The position numbers and the translations under genes were made by a program. Below are positions 17,814 to 27,463 of a DNA stretch of 64,000 bases, piece by piece. The notes beneath the pieces were generated by a model. The model saw only the letters and a program-made list of their open reading frames with translations, had not been told where the DNA came from and made no database searches. The stretch lies in contig NZ_FOJU01000003.1 in NCBI RefSeq assembly GCF_900111875.1, positions 619,327-683,326 on the forward strand, written 5' to 3'. The first letter of the stretch is position 1. The number at the start of each line of letters is the position of its first letter. The stretch comes from Poseidonocella pacifica. GTDB lineage: Bacteria; Pseudomonadota; Alphaproteobacteria; Rhodobacterales; Rhodobacteraceae.

Positions 17814-18691
17814 TGCGCCGGGTCATTGGCGCTGGCCTCGGCCTAGCGGTGCTTGCGGGCGGCATCGGTTGGTGGATTACCCGGCCGGTTCCCGTCCCCC
17901 CGGAGGCAGTGGCGGATGTCACCGGCGATGCCTCGCATGGCGAGGAGGTTTTCTGGGCCGCGGGATGCGCATCCTGCCACATGGCCCCTGACGCCAAGGG
18001 AGAAGCACAACTGGTACTCTCAGGGGGGCAGCGTTTCGAAACGCCCTTCGGCACTTTCGTCGCGCCGAATATCTCTCCCAGTCCGGCAGGAATCGGCGGA
18101 TGGACCCTTGAGGACTTTGCCAGCGCGGTGACCCGAGGCGTCTCTCCCTCAGGGCAGCACTATTATCCGGCGTTTCCCTATGCGTCCTATACCCACATGC
18201 GACTGCAGGATGTAGCCGATCTGAAAGCCTTCTTCGAAACGCTGCCGCCATCTGACACGGAGAGCCAACCGCACGAAGTTCCCTTCCCCTTCAGCATCCG
18301 CGCCAGCATCGGCGCATGGAAGCTGCTCAACCTTCGGAAAGATTGGGTGATGACCGATGCGGGCGGAGAGGAGATCGCGCGCGGACGCTATCTGGTAGAA
18401 GCGTTGGCCCATTGCGGCGAATGCCACACTCCCCGAGATGCCCTTGGCGGGCTCGACCGATCCGCATGGCTTGAGGGCGCGCCAAACCCTTCGGGCGAGG
18501 GGCGGATCCCGGGAATCACTCCGGCCCAACTTGACTGGAGCCAGAGCGATATCGCCTATTACCTAGAAACGGGGTTTACCCCGGATTTCGACAGCGCAGG
18601 GGGCCATATGGCGCATGTGGTCGCCAATTTCGCGCGGCTTCCCGCATCTGATCGAAACGCCGTCGCCGCATATCTCAAGGCACTGAACTAG
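17813..18691 (+). CDS. Membrane-anchored diheme cytochrome c
   Basis: A 292-residue protein with an N-terminal signal anchor (about residues 4-22, ending WWITRP) and two c-type haem sites, Cys52-A-S-Cys55-His56 and Cys201-G-E-Cys204-His205. The two-domain layout, with [12 protein letters not shown] and [19 protein letters not shown], resembles the cytochrome subunits of membrane sugar/alcohol dehydrogenases and similar diheme carriers. No dehydrogenase gene is adjacent; the partner here is the overlapping cytochrome c' gene. It converges with dapB, and the two stop codons overlap by four bases. Confidence 0.92.
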   Translation: MRRVIGAGLGLAVLAGGIGWWITRPVPVPPEAVADVTGDASHGEEVFWAAGCASCHMAPDAKGEAQLVLSGGQRFETPFGTFVAPNISPSPAGIGGWTLEDFASAVTRGVSPSGQHYYPAFPYASYTHMRLQDVADLKAFFETLPPSDTESQPHEVPFPFSIRASIGAWKLLNLRKDWVMTDAGGEEIARGRYLVEALAHCGECHTPRDALGGLDRSAWLEGAPNPSGEGRIPGITPAQLDWSQSDIAYYLETGFTPDFDSAGGHMAHVVANFARLPASDRNAVAAYLKALN

Positions 18692-19497
18692 AGGCCCAGC
18701 ACGTCGACCATGTCGTATTGCCCCGGTCCCTTGTCCTGCCCCCAAAGCGCTGCGCGCAACGCTCCACGTGCGAAGACCGACCTGTCGGACGCCACATGAC
18801 GAAGCACGATCCGTTCGCCCGCTCCCGCGAACAGGACGTCATGCTCACCGACAATGTCGCCCCCTCGAATGACAGAAAAGCCGATATCCCCCCGCTTGCG
18901 CGCGCCGGTGATCCCGTCGCGGGCCCGATCAGACACATCGTCGAGCCGGACGCCCCGCCCCTCGGCGGCCGCTTCGCCAAGCATCACGGCGGTGCCCGAG
19001 GGCGCGTCGACCTTGCGATTGTGATGCGCTTCGATGACTTCGATATCGTAGTCTTCGTCCAGCGCCGCCGCGACCTTTTTGGTCAATTGCATCAAAAGGT
19101 TCACACCAAGGCTCATATTACCTGCGCGGACCACGGTCGAGTGATGAGCCGCCGCCGCGATCTTCGTCAAATGCGACTCAGAGAACCCGGTCGTTCCGAT
19201 GACATGCACGGCCCGCGCCTGCGCCGCGAGGGCTGCGTACTCAACTGTCGCCTCGGGGGCGGTAAAATCGATGACGGCCTGCGCGCGGGCAAAAAGCTCC
19301 AACGGATCATCACTGACCATCGCCCCCACCCGGGCACCGCCCATGGCCTCACCGATATCGCGCCCGACCCATTCGTGGCCCAAACGTTCCAGTGCTCCAA
19401 CCAGCCGCGCTCGATCGCTTTCCAGCACCGTGCGGATCAACATCTGTCCCATCCGCCCGGAGGCGCCAGTTATCACGATTCCCGGCAGGTCGGTCAT
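18688..19497 (-). CDS. dapB: 4-hydroxy-tetrahydrodipicolinate reductase
   Basis: NAD(P)H-dependent reductase of the diaminopimelate/lysine pathway. The 269 residues carry the nucleotide-binding GASGRMG near the N terminus and the active-site motif [15 protein letters not shown], in which His158 and Lys162 are the catalytic pair. ATG 19497 (MTDLPG) is preceded by AAGGAG at good spacing; the frame continues upstream without similarity. It is divergent from rbfA across about 80 bases. Two further genes of the same pathway, dapC (30373) and asd (53120), lie elsewhere in the window. Confidence 0.96.
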   Translation of the reverse strand: MTDLPGIVITGASGRMGQMLIRTVLESDRARLVGALERLGHEWVGRDIGEAMGGARVGAMVSDDPLELFARAQAVIDFTAPEATVEYAALAAQARAVHVIGTTGFSESHLTKIAAAAHHSTVVRAGNMSLGVNLLMQLTKKVAAALDEDYDIEVIEAHHNRKVDAPSGTAVMLGEAAAEGRGVRLDDVSDRARDGITGARKRGDIGFSVIRGGDIVGEHDVLFAGAGERIVLRHVASDRSVFARGALRAALWGQDKGPGQYDMVDVLGL

Positions 19498-19579
19498 GCC
19501 ATATCTCCTTTTCAGCAGCTTCCCTCTAGCGGCTATGGCGATACTTGGCAAAGCCTGCGCGAAAGCCTAAGTCTCGGCC

Positions 19580-19978
19580 ATGGCCAAAAACACCTTCCAT
19601 ACCGGATCGGGACCCAGTCAGCGTCAACTTCGTGTTGGCGAACTTGTCCGTCGGACCCTTTCCGAAGTGCTCCAGCGGGGCGATGTCCACGATCCGGAGT
19701 TAAATAGCCTGTCGGTCACGGTTGGCGAAGTCACCGTCTCCCCGGATCTCAAGATCGCGACAGCGTATGTCCTGCCGCTCGGCGGCGAGGGACAGGATGA
19801 CGTGCTGAAGCTGCTTGCCCGCAACCGGAGTGAGTTGCGCCGTCTGATCGGTAAGAAGGTCGCGTTGAAATATTCGCCCGATTTGCGGTTCCGCATCGAC
19901 GAGACCTTCGACCGTCTCGATGAGACGCGCCGGCTTTTCTCGCAAGAAGCCGTGCGGCGCGACGTCGACGGCGAATGA
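19580..19978 (+). CDS. rbfA: Ribosome-binding factor A
   Basis: Binds the immature 30S subunit and helps mature the 5' end of 16S rRNA. The 132-residue KH-like protein shows the family's [19 protein letters not shown] helix, [14 protein letters not shown] strand and [18 protein letters not shown] segment. It overlaps the next gene by four bases. The order rbfA - phosphodiester glycosidase - truB places two ribosome/tRNA maturation genes in one unit, which keeps the common rbfA/truB neighbourhood. Confidence 0.96.
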   Translation: MAKNTFHTGSGPSQRQLRVGELVRRTLSEVLQRGDVHDPELNSLSVTVGEVTVSPDLKIATAYVLPLGGEGQDDVLKLLARNRSELRRLIGKKVALKYSPDLRFRIDETFDRLDETRRLFSQEAVRRDVDGE

Positions 19979-20709
19979 TCCGCTGGGTCCTGTTTGCATT
20001 GCTCTGGGCCATGCCTGTCGCAGCGCAGGTTGATTGCCGTGACGAAACGCATCTCGGTCAGGGGTTCGCGGTCTGCTCGGTAGATTTGGCGCAAGCCGAC
20101 CTGCGCACCTTTCTCCGCGATTCCGAGGGTAAGATCCTTGGGAGTTTCTCCCGCGTGGCTCAACGTGTCGAAGCCACGGGCGACACGCTCGCCTTTGCGA
20201 TGAACGCCGGCATGTTCCACGCTGATCGCTCGCCTGTGGGCCTTTATGTCGAGGATGGCGCGGAGGCCATGCGCGTCATTCCGAACGCTGGGCCGGGCAA
20301 TTTCGGCATGTTGCCCAATGGTCTTCTGTGCATTGGCGAGGATCGCGCCGACGTGCTTGAGACGCGCGCGTTTATGGCGTCCGAGACGCGGTGCCGATTT
20401 GCGACCCAATCGGGTCCGATGCTCTTGGTCGAAGGCGATTTGCATCCACGATTTCTGCCTGACAGCACCTCACGATACGTCCGCAACGGGGTCGGCACCA
20501 GCGCCGATGGACAAACCGCGCATTTCGCTATTTCCAACAGCCCCGTGACCTTTCACGAGTTCGCGGAGTTCTTTCGCGATGTGCTGGGGTTAAAGACCGC
20601 ACTCTATTTCGACGGCTCTGTGTCACGGCTTTACGCGCCGTCCCTGAACCGACATGACCGTGGGCTCCCGCTTGGACCGATGGTGGGGGCGGTGATCCCC
20701 GCGAATTGA
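19975..20709 (+). CDS. Phosphodiester glycosidase family protein (NAGPA-like), exported
   Basis: A 244-residue protein with a signal peptide ([18 protein letters not shown]) and the NAGPA/DUF2233 fold: [40 protein letters not shown] and [12 protein letters not shown]. The eukaryotic relative uncovers mannose-6-phosphate by removing N-acetylglucosamine; bacterial substrates are mostly undefined. Export suggests action on envelope glycans or glycosyl phosphodiesters. Inserted between rbfA and truB with a four-base overlap to the former. Confidence 0.88.
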   Translation: MIRWVLFALLWAMPVAAQVDCRDETHLGQGFAVCSVDLAQADLRTFLRDSEGKILGSFSRVAQRVEATGDTLAFAMNAGMFHADRSPVGLYVEDGAEAMRVIPNAGPGNFGMLPNGLLCIGEDRADVLETRAFMASETRCRFATQSGPMLLVEGDLHPRFLPDSTSRYVRNGVGTSADGQTAHFAISNSPVTFHEFAEFFRDVLGLKTALYFDGSVSRLYAPSLNRHDRGLPLGPMVGAVIPAN

Positions 20710-20768
20710 CAGCCCGCAGGACAGGCGCTAGGCAACCGCCCTTATCCCGCAGAGATTTGAGGACTTCC

Positions 20769-21674
20769 ATGGCACGCAAACGCAAGGGGCGCGATATTTC
20801 CGGATGGATGATCGTGGACAAGCCTGCCGGGCTTTCCTCGGCCGCTGTGGTCAACAAGGTTCGCTGGGCGCTCGATGCCAAAAAGGCTGGTCATGCGGGA
20901 ACGCTCGATCCGGAGGCAACCGGTGTGCTGGCCGTTGCACTTGGCGAGGCGACGAAAACGGTGCCTTACGTCACCGATGCTCTGAAAGCTTACGAATTCA
21001 CCGTTCGGTTGGGTCAGGCGACGAATACCGACGATACCGAAGGCGAGGTGATCGCCTCATCCGACGCGCGCCCCACTGACGCGGATATTAAGGAGGCGCT
21101 GCACGGCTTCGTCGGAGAAATCCAACAGGTCCCACCGAAGTTTTCGGCTGTGAAGATCGACGGGGAAAGGGCCTACAAGCTTGCCCGCGACGGGGAAGAG
21201 GTCGAGATTGAGGCGCGGCCACTTTGGGTCGAAAGTCTGCTCATGCTGGACCGCCCCGACCAAGATCACGTGACGCTGGAACTTGTCTGCGGCAAAGGCG
21301 GCTATGTGCGGTCCATCGCGCGCGATCTGGGGGAGACGCTCGGCTGCCTTGGCCACGTGTCGCGTCTTCGCCGTGTCTGGTCGGGGCCATTTCATTCCAA
21401 AGAGGCGGTGACGCTGGCAGAGATTGAGCGGCTTGCCCGCGATCCCGCATTGGATGCGCATATCCTGCCGCTGGAAATCGGCCTTGCCGACCTACCCCAA
21501 GCGCGGATCACTCCGGAATCGGCGGCGAGGCTTCGGAATGGCAATCCGGCGATGGTGATTGCGACGGACTTGGAGTACGGCGACGAGGTCTGGGCCGCGC
21601 TCGACGGGCAAGCCGTAGCCGTTGGGACGTATCGCGCGGGAGAATTGCACCCCAGCCGTGTGTTCCTTCACTGA
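20769..21674 (+). CDS. truB: tRNA pseudouridine(55) synthase
   Basis: Makes pseudouridine 55 in the T-loop of tRNAs. The 301-residue length and the active-site motif [14 protein letters not shown] with catalytic Asp47 identify it; the [19 protein letters not shown] segment and [12 protein letters not shown] follow. The C-terminal PUA-like part (about 235-301) is present. Its stop overlaps the next ATG by one base. Confidence 0.96.
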   Translation: MARKRKGRDISGWMIVDKPAGLSSAAVVNKVRWALDAKKAGHAGTLDPEATGVLAVALGEATKTVPYVTDALKAYEFTVRLGQATNTDDTEGEVIASSDARPTDADIKEALHGFVGEIQQVPPKFSAVKIDGERAYKLARDGEEVEIEARPLWVESLLMLDRPDQDHVTLELVCGKGGYVRSIARDLGETLGCLGHVSRLRRVWSGPFHSKEAVTLAEIERLARDPALDAHILPLEIGLADLPQARITPESAARLRNGNPAMVIATDLEYGDEVWAALDGQAVAVGTYRAGELHPSRVFLH

Positions 21675-22219
21675 TGGGCGCGGGGGCCCTGATCGAGCGT
21701 GGTTTCCTCAAGGGTGACGCGCAATCGACCGCGATCTATTCCCCTTGCGAGCGCTATAGGTATTCTCTCACTCGCATTTGGGACGAACGTGAACGGCGGG
21801 CGCTTTTTGTCATGCTCAATCCCTCCACGGCGACGGAGATACAGAACGATCCGACAGTGGAGCGATGTGAGCGGCGCGCACGCGCATTGGGGTTCGGCAG
21901 CTTTACCGTGACGAATATCTTTGCGTGGCGCGACACCGATCCGCAGGCGATGCGCCGCGCAGAAGATCCTGTAGGGCCACGAAATGATGACGCGATCCGC
22001 GCTGCGGCGATGGAGGCGGACCAAATCATCGCGGCCTGGGGTACCCACGGCGTTCACTTGGGTCGCGGTCCCGCCGTTGCAAACCTGCTGAGAGAAACCG
22101 GGAGGCCGCTCCATCACCTCGGCTTGACGAAGGATGGCCACCCGCGCCACCCGCTCTACATTGGGTATCACGTACAACCGACACTCTGGACCTCGGCCGA
22201 CGAGCGAGCCCGCGCATGA
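21674..22219 (+). CDS. DUF1643 domain protein
   Basis: A 181-residue soluble protein with the DUF1643 signature: YRYSLTRIWD, LFVMLNPSTATEIQNDPTVERC, NIFAWRDTDP and a C-terminal HPLYIG. The function is not established; an enzymatic role is suspected from the conserved polar residues but cannot be stated. It overlaps truB by one base and DUF5665 by four bases. Confidence 0.9.
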   Translation: MGAGALIERGFLKGDAQSTAIYSPCERYRYSLTRIWDERERRALFVMLNPSTATEIQNDPTVERCERRARALGFGSFTVTNIFAWRDTDPQAMRRAEDPVGPRNDDAIRAAAMEADQIIAAWGTHGVHLGRGPAVANLLRETGRPLHHLGLTKDGHPRHPLYIGYHVQPTLWTSADERARA

Positions 22220-22503
22220 CCGACCGCCTCCCCGATACCGAATCCATTGAGGGCTTGCGCCGGGAACTGGCCCGGATGAACAATCACAGGTTCATCCGCA
22301 TCCACAATTCCGCCTACCGCCTGATGTGGTTCCAATTTCTGAGGGGGCTGGCATTCGGCTTGGGGTCCGTGCTCGGCGCATCTATCCTCGTATCGATCCT
22401 GACCCTGATCTTGAGCCAGTTCGAGTTCGTTCCGGTGGTCGGAGAGTGGGCCGCGCAGGTCGTCGAGGAAATCCGGCGAGAGCTGCCGGATCTGGACCAG
22501 TAG
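22216..22503 (+). CDS. DUF5665 small membrane protein
   Basis: A 95-residue protein with an N-terminal amphipathic part (LRRELARMNNHRFIRIHNS), a hydrophobic segment (about residues 45-68, LAFGLGSVLGASILVSILTLIL) and an acidic tail. This matches the DUF5665 pattern as I know it. It overlaps DUF1643 by four bases, so it is the last gene of the rbfA-truB run. Function unknown. Confidence 0.82.
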   Translation: MTDRLPDTESIEGLRRELARMNNHRFIRIHNSAYRLMWFQFLRGLAFGLGSVLGASILVSILTLILSQFEFVPVVGEWAAQVVEEIRRELPDLDQ

Positions 22504-22579
22504 CGCGATCCATTAACCTACCATCGCGTTTCCGGCTATTTGCAAAGGGCTGTTTCGCATAGGTTCTTCGGGATTTGGT

Positions 22580-23128
22580 GTGAGGCGCGTGTTCATGTTG
22601 GCTATTCTTGGTTTACTGGGCCTAGTGACCACCGGGGTGGCGATGTCCGGCCTGCTCGACGAGGGCATGGATACCGACGACGCCAATGGCGAATTCTCAG
22701 AATCGGCGGAAAACGAAGACCAGCCGCACAACCAACATGCCCCCGATCTTCTGGAAGAGAGCCAGCATGATCTTGCCCGGGAGGATACGTTTTCCGGCAA
22801 CCAAGGCGCGGATGGTGGAGGGTCCGTTTCGGAAATCCATGCGGGCCGCTACGCCAGCGCCGAAGACGACGCCGAGCTTCCACAGATGCCTGAAGAGCAC
22901 CCCGGCGAAGTCCCCGAGTTCACTGAATTCGATCCCCGACAAGATATCTTGTCGATCTATTATCAGGAGACCGGCACGGGCCAAGCGCCCGAGCTTATTG
23001 TCGAGCCCGACCCCCAAGACAGCGGCGTCACCCTCGTATCCGTGGATGGACAGCCCGTCGCCCGCATGCTCGGGGAACCAGAGGAAGTCGCTTCGGCCAT
23101 CGCGCTTTTCCCAGAACCCAACGTCTAA
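22580..23128 (+). CDS. Acidic exported or membrane-anchored protein, unknown function
   Basis: Up to 182 residues: a hydrophobic N-terminal helix (MLAILGLLGLVTTGVAMSGLL) followed by a strongly acidic, low-hydrophobicity stretch (about residues 30-115, rich in Glu, Asp, Gln, Asn) and a small C-terminal beta-like part (DILSIYYQETGTG... VSVDGQPVARMLG). The C-terminal motif is like short units I associate with Roseobacter calcium-binding repeat proteins, but I claim no function. Start: GTG 22580, or ATG 22595, which has a GAGG nine bases upstream and gives 177 residues. It is separated by about 75 bases from the gene before. Confidence 0.7.
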   Translation: MRRVFMLAILGLLGLVTTGVAMSGLLDEGMDTDDANGEFSESAENEDQPHNQHAPDLLEESQHDLAREDTFSGNQGADGGGSVSEIHAGRYASAEDDAELPQMPEEHPGEVPEFTEFDPRQDILSIYYQETGTGQAPELIVEPDPQDSGVTLVSVDGQPVARMLGEPEEVASAIALFPEPNV

Positions 23129-23226
23129 AGCTTCTCATGGGTCCGCATCTAACACGTGGCGGACTTGCGACGACGCCGGTAGGTTGGTAGCTGTCCGCCC
23201 GTGTCTGGACACCGATGGAGGATGCC

Positions 23227-24642
23227 ATGGACGAGACGACGCCGGAGCTCCTCAAATTCGGTTGGGAAGAATGGGTGGCCCTGCCCGGGCTTGGTGTGCC
23301 CGCCATTCGGGCAAAGGTAGATACCGGCGCGCGCACCTCTGCATTGCACGCCTACGAGATCGAAACGTTCGGCCCCGCGAATGAGCCGAAGGTTCGATTT
23401 CTGCTCCACCCTGTGCCCGGACGTGACGATCTCGTGATTCCATGCTCTGCACCGATCCTTGATCGACGCGAGGTGACGTCTTCGAATGGTGAAAGCGAAT
23501 CCCGCTTCGTAATCGAAGCGCGGCTTGAGGTCGGCGGTCAGGCGTGGCCCATCGAGATCACCTTGACGAACCGCGACCGGATGAACAGCCGGATGCTGCT
23601 CGGGCGGCAAGCGCTGAAAGATCATATCTCCATCGTCGCGACGGATCGCTTCTGTCAGCCGGAGTTGAGTTTCGACGTCTACACGACCCGCAAGATGCGC
23701 GAACAGGCGCCCAAGCGCTCGCTGCGCATCGCCGTGCTTTCCCGTGAAAATAACTACAGCACTCGGCGTCTCGTCGAAGAGGGCGAAGCGCGTGGCCATA
23801 CCGTTGAGGTGATCGACACCACACGGTGCTATATGGCGATCAACGCACTGGCGCCCGAGGTGCACTATGATGGCAAGCGCCTCCCCCGATATGATGCCGT
23901 GATCCCGCGCATTGGCGCGTCGATCACGCCCTATGGCACGGCAGTCGTGCGTCAGTTCGAAACCATCGGGACCTTTTGCGTCAACGGTGCAGCAGGCATC
24001 ACGGCCAGCCGCGACAAGCTTCATGCCCATCAAGTTCTGGCCAGCCAGCGTATCGGCATGCCGACCACGGCGTTTGCGGCTTCGCCCAAGGACACCTCAA
24101 ACCTGATCGGGTTGGTCGGGTCCGCGCCAATCATCGTGAAACTGCTCGAATCGACCCAAGGCAAAGGTGTCGTTCTGGCGGAAACCAAAAAGGCCGCGGA
24201 ATCGGTGATCGACGCATTCCGCGGGTTGAAGGCGAACTTCCTCGTTCAACATTTCGTCAAGGAAGCCGCGGGCGAGGATATCCGCTGTCTTGTCGTTGGT
24301 GGGCGGGTCGTCGCCTCAATGAAGAGAACCGGCGCCGACGGCGATTTTCGATCCAACCTGCACCGCGGCGGGTCCGCGACCGCAGTAAAGATCACCAAGG
24401 CAGAGCGCGAAACAGCCGTTCGGGCCGCCAAGGCCTTTCGTTTGGGTCTTGCCGGTGTCGATCTGCTGCGCAGTTCCGAGGGGCCAAAGGTGCTCGAAGT
24501 CAATTCCTCACCCGGCCTCGAAGGGATCGAAGGCGCGTCGCGCAAGAATATCGCGGCCCTGCTCTACGATACGATCGAAACACGTGTTCGCCCGGCCCCC
24601 GTTCGCAAACGCGCTGTCCGCACCACCGGACAGGGTGACTGA
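23227..24642 (+). CDS. rimK: RimB-RimK fusion: S6 glutamate ligase with N-terminal RimB-type protease domain
   Basis: A 471-residue two-domain protein. Residues about 1-150 match the ATP-dependent zinc/aspartic-protease-like RimB family ([28 protein letters not shown]). Residues about 165-460 are an ATP-grasp ligase of the RimK family ([80 protein letters not shown]). RimK adds glutamates to the C terminus of ribosomal protein S6 in E. coli; RimB modulates it. ATG 23227 was chosen because GGAGG lies six bases before it. It ends one base before the convergent rluA-like gene. Confidence 0.92.
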   Translation: MDETTPELLKFGWEEWVALPGLGVPAIRAKVDTGARTSALHAYEIETFGPANEPKVRFLLHPVPGRDDLVIPCSAPILDRREVTSSNGESESRFVIEARLEVGGQAWPIEITLTNRDRMNSRMLLGRQALKDHISIVATDRFCQPELSFDVYTTRKMREQAPKRSLRIAVLSRENNYSTRRLVEEGEARGHTVEVIDTTRCYMAINALAPEVHYDGKRLPRYDAVIPRIGASITPYGTAVVRQFETIGTFCVNGAAGITASRDKLHAHQVLASQRIGMPTTAFAASPKDTSNLIGLVGSAPIIVKLLESTQGKGVVLAETKKAAESVIDAFRGLKANFLVQHFVKEAAGEDIRCLVVGGRVVASMKRTGADGDFRSNLHRGGSATAVKITKAERETAVRAAKAFRLGLAGVDLLRSSEGPKVLEVNSSPGLEGIEGASRKNIAALLYDTIETRVRPAPVRKRAVRTTGQGD

Positions 24643-25290
24643 CTAGAAGGGCGCCTTTTTCCTGAACTTCATGCCGCGCCCTCCATCGGGGTGGCGCAGG
24701 CGCAATTCCTCGGAGTGTAGCATCAACCGGGGATAATCGCGCGCCGCGCCCTCGGCATAGAGCGGATCCCCGAGGATTGGGTGCCCAATGGCGAGCATAT
24801 GGACTCTGAGTTGGTGGCTGCGCCCTGTCTGGGGCATCAGGCGCACGCGGGCCTCTCCGTCCCTTGCGGAGACGACCTTGTAATCGGTCAGCGCCGCCCG
24901 TCCATTTTCGTGATCCACATGCTGTCGGGGCCGGTTCGGCCAGTCGACACCGAGCGGGAGGTCAATCTGACCCGACCGTTCCGCCGGGCAGCCGCTGATC
25001 CGCGCCACATAGCTTTTGCGTACCTGTCGCTTTTCGAACTGAAGACCCAGATGGCGTTGCGCATGTGGGGTCAGGCCAAAGACGATGATCCCGGACGTGT
25101 CCCGATCAAGCCTGTGCACCAGCAGCGCCTGCGGGAAGGCAACCTGGATACGCGACAGAAGGCAGTCGGCAAGCTCGGGTCCTTTCCCCGGCACGGAGAG
25201 CAAGCCCGCCGGTTTGGCGACGACAACAATTTCGTGGTCGGCATGTACTACATCAAGCGGATCGTCGGGTGGGGAATAGTCGCTGCTCAT
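24643..25290 (-). CDS. rluA: RluA-family pseudouridine synthase
   Basis: Isomerises uridines in 23S rRNA and/or tRNA; size (215 residues, no S4 domain) and sequence fit RluA (23S U746 and tRNA U32) better than RluC/RluD. The catalytic motif HRLDRDTSGIIVFG carries Asp62, and the later TGRSHQLRVHMLAIGHPILGDPLY is the usual C-terminal signature. ATG 25290 (MSSDYSPPDD) is preferred to an in-frame ATG three codons upstream. It is the last gene of a minus-strand run with lysE-like and the methionine sulfoxide reductase. Confidence 0.88.
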   Translation of the reverse strand: MSSDYSPPDDPLDVVHADHEIVVVAKPAGLLSVPGKGPELADCLLSRIQVAFPQALLVHRLDRDTSGIIVFGLTPHAQRHLGLQFEKRQVRKSYVARISGCPAERSGQIDLPLGVDWPNRPRQHVDHENGRAALTDYKVVSARDGEARVRLMPQTGRSHQLRVHMLAIGHPILGDPLYAEGAARDYPRLMLHSEELRLRHPDGGRGMKFRKKAPF

Positions 25291-25332
25291 TACCCCCATG
25301 TGGCCTATAACCCGCTACAGGACAAGATGCGC

Positions 25333-25953
25333 CTAGCCCACGGCAAGCCGCGCCGCCAACCCACCGAACAGAACCGCCGCGATGCGATTGAGAAGACGCG
25401 CCCCACGCCGTATGCGGGCCGCAAGGAGCCCCGCGAAATATCCCAGCAAGCACCCTGTCGCCGCCGCACTCAGGACGAGAAAGCTACCCAGCCACAGGAT
25501 CTGGTGGGCAACGGGGCCAGCCTCGGGGTTGGTGAACTGGGGCAGAAACGCCAGTATGAAAAGAGCCACCTTGGGATTGAAGAGGTTGGTGAGCAACCCG
25601 CGCCTGAACGCCTGAACGACATCCGAGCGCCCTCTTACGGTCGTCGGCTCCGACGCGTTCCAGCTTCGCCACGCGATATAGAGAAGGTAGGCAGCGCCTC
25701 CGAAGCGGATCACGTCGAGCGCCATAGGCACTTGCGTCAGAAGTGCGGCAAGACCTGCCGCAGCCAAAAGGATGTGACAGAAAACACCCGCCGCAACACC
25801 GAGCGCCGCCGCGCAGCCGCCGCGCAAACCGCCCGCAAGGCCGGACGCGGTGATAAACATCATGTCGGGCCCGGGTGTCACGTTGAGCAGCAATGCCGCC
25901 ATTGCGAACACACCGATCACAACCGGATCCATGGCAAGCAAAGTGGTTAGCAT
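25333..25953 (-). CDS. LysE/RhtB-family amino-acid exporter
   Basis: A 206-residue inner-membrane protein with about six hydrophobic segments and the family hallmark NVTPGPDMMFITASGLAGG after the first helix. LysE/RhtB proteins export amino acids or homoserine lactone-like compounds; the substrate is not readable here. NLFNPKVALFILAFLPQF, the second family signature, is present. It overlaps the upstream msrC gene by seven bases, which supports co-translation. Confidence 0.92.
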   Translation of the reverse strand: MLTTLLAMDPVVIGVFAMAALLLNVTPGPDMMFITASGLAGGLRGGCAAALGVAAGVFCHILLAAAGLAALLTQVPMALDVIRFGGAAYLLYIAWRSWNASEPTTVRGRSDVVQAFRRGLLTNLFNPKVALFILAFLPQFTNPEAGPVAHQILWLGSFLVLSAAATGCLLGYFAGLLAARIRRGARLLNRIAAVLFGGLAARLAVG

Positions 25954-26408
25954 GGAAGGGCCTCAAACACGCCGCGCAGAATTCGGCTCAATTCGCGCGC
26001 ATCCGTCTCATCGAACGAAGCAGGCTGATTGCTGTCTATATCAAGCACACCGATGATTTCTCCCCGACCGTTCCGCACGGGCAGGACAATTTCGGAGCGG
26101 GTGGAACTGGAACAAGCGATATGACCGGGGAAAGCCTCTACATCATCGACAAGCTGAACCTCGCCTGTGCGCGCCGCCGCGCCGCACACGCCCCGATCAA
26201 AGGAAATGGACAGACAGCCATGGCCGCCCTGATAGGGTCCGATCTTTAGCAGACCCGGAGCGACGACCCGATAAAACCCGGTCCAGTCAAAGCGCGCATC
26301 ACTATGATGCAGCTCGCACGCAATGGTCGCCATGAGAGCTACTTCGTCCGTCTCCCCCTCCGTCAGAGAGGAAATCACCTGCCGCAGGTCATCGTAGTTC
26401 ACGCGCAT
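25947..26408 (-). CDS. msrC: Free methionine-(R)-sulfoxide reductase (GAF domain)
   Basis: Reduces free methionine-R-sulfoxide, a repair and antioxidant role in the cytoplasm. The 153-residue GAF-only protein keeps all three functional cysteines of the fRMsr family: Cys65 (GGHGC), Cys75 (DRGVC) and Cys99 (GHIAC), plus the SEIVLPV strand that follows the last. This pattern separates it from signalling GAF domains. Start ATG 26408 has AAGGGG upstream. It is the first gene of a run with the LysE exporter and the RluA-like gene. Confidence 0.93.
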   Translation of the reverse strand: MRVNYDDLRQVISSLTEGETDEVALMATIACELHHSDARFDWTGFYRVVAPGLLKIGPYQGGHGCLSISFDRGVCGAAARTGEVQLVDDVEAFPGHIACSSSTRSEIVLPVRNGRGEIIGVLDIDSNQPASFDETDARELSRILRGVFEALPC

Positions 26409-26539
26409 ATCATGCCCCTTCTCGCACTTTGCCCAGATGCTCTTCTTTTCGTCCAATCGCAAGCCATGCGGATTAACACCGGGGAAAGCATTTACATTCT
26501 ACTCTGCGCTGAACCGATGGAAGAAGAGTGGCAAGCGTG

Positions 26540-26878
26540 ATGGATATCCGAATCGAACCCCATCCCGATGCACATGTCGTGCATGTGGCAGAATCGCGTA
26601 TCGACGCGAGTTCCGCGATCCAGTTCAAGGACAAGGTACGCAACCTGATCGACGGGGTCGAAGGGCGCGTCCTGCTGGATCTTGGTGAAGTCGATTTCGT
26701 AGATTCCAGCGGTCTGGGCGCCATAGTGGCCGTGATGAAGATGCTCGGCGCGGGCCGCCGGCTTGAACTCGCGGCGCTGCGGCCAAATGTCGAGAAGGTG
26801 TTCCGTCTCACCCGGATGGACAAGGTCTTCATCATTCACGACAGCGTGGAAATCGGGCTTGCCCCTCACGCGGCATAA
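26540..26878 (+). CDS. STAS-domain anti-sigma factor antagonist
   Basis: A 112-residue single STAS domain of the SpoIIAA/RsbV type. The phosphorylation-site motif VDFVDSSGLGAIV is intact, with Ser57 (second serine) equivalent to the phosphorylated residue of SpoIIAA. In this class the unphosphorylated protein sequesters an anti-sigma kinase. The very next gene encodes an RsbW-like ATPase, so the pair forms a partner-switch module. The start is uncertain: GTG 26528 (four residues longer) lies closer to a GGAAGAAGA stretch than ATG 26540 does. Confidence 0.9.
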   Translation: MDIRIEPHPDAHVVHVAESRIDASSAIQFKDKVRNLIDGVEGRVLLDLGEVDFVDSSGLGAIVAVMKMLGAGRRLELAALRPNVEKVFRLTRMDKVFIIHDSVEIGLAPHAA

Positions 26879-26913
26879 GCCGATGGGGCCATCCGCCTAG
26901 AGGGCTGTCTTTC

Positions 26914-27318
26914 ATGCGTTACGACATCCCCGCCACGTCTCACGAGGTCCACCGCGCCCTCTCGTCGCTGACGGGCGATTTTGCCGATCACGGCCTTGGA
27001 ACGGAAACCTCGGGGACACTGCAACTCGTCCTTGCAGAAGCGCTCAACAACATTGTCGAGCATTCCGGCTGCGCGCCGGAGGATTGCATCACCCTCACAT
27101 TGGATTTTCAGTCGCACGCCGTGCAATGCGCGCTCCGGGATGCAGGCATGCCCCCTCCTGACGGGCTGCACAGCACGGATGCCGAGTTTGCAGCGGTCGA
27201 GGAACTCCCCGAAGGCGGCTTCGGACTACAGATCATTTTCGGGCTCGTGACCGATCTGACCTATCGTCGATGTGGGGCGTACAACATCCTGTCCTTTTCT
27301 CTGCCCCATCAAACCTGA
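26914..27318 (+). CDS. RsbW-like anti-sigma regulatory ATPase
   Basis: A 134-residue HATPase_c protein. The N box EALNNIVEHS, a degenerate G1 box (RDAGMPPPDG) and the G2 box GGFGLQII are readable in order, as in RsbW/SpoIIAB kinases. Such proteins bind a sigma factor or another target and phosphorylate the partner STAS protein. It lies 36 bases after the STAS gene. No sigma factor, PP2C phosphatase or sensor lies in the window, so the output is unknown. Confidence 0.9.
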   Translation: MRYDIPATSHEVHRALSSLTGDFADHGLGTETSGTLQLVLAEALNNIVEHSGCAPEDCITLTLDFQSHAVQCALRDAGMPPPDGLHSTDAEFAAVEELPEGGFGLQIIFGLVTDLTYRRCGAYNILSFSLPHQT

Positions 27319-27463
27319 AGAGCCGCGAAATTGCCCCATTCGGCCCTGAAAGCCGCCGCATTCATCCCCTAGTTTCACTACAGTAGCTGCTTGAGGCTCC
27401 CCCGGGGTTGCACATAAATTGCCCCCACCCAAGTGTGGCGCCGGGGACCTCACAGCGAAGACC

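Noticed and set aside
23141..23164. Inverted repeat GTCCGC ... GCGGAC after the acidic protein gene
   Set aside because: Only 6 bp with a 12-base loop and no T-run; too weak in GC-rich DNA to call a terminator.
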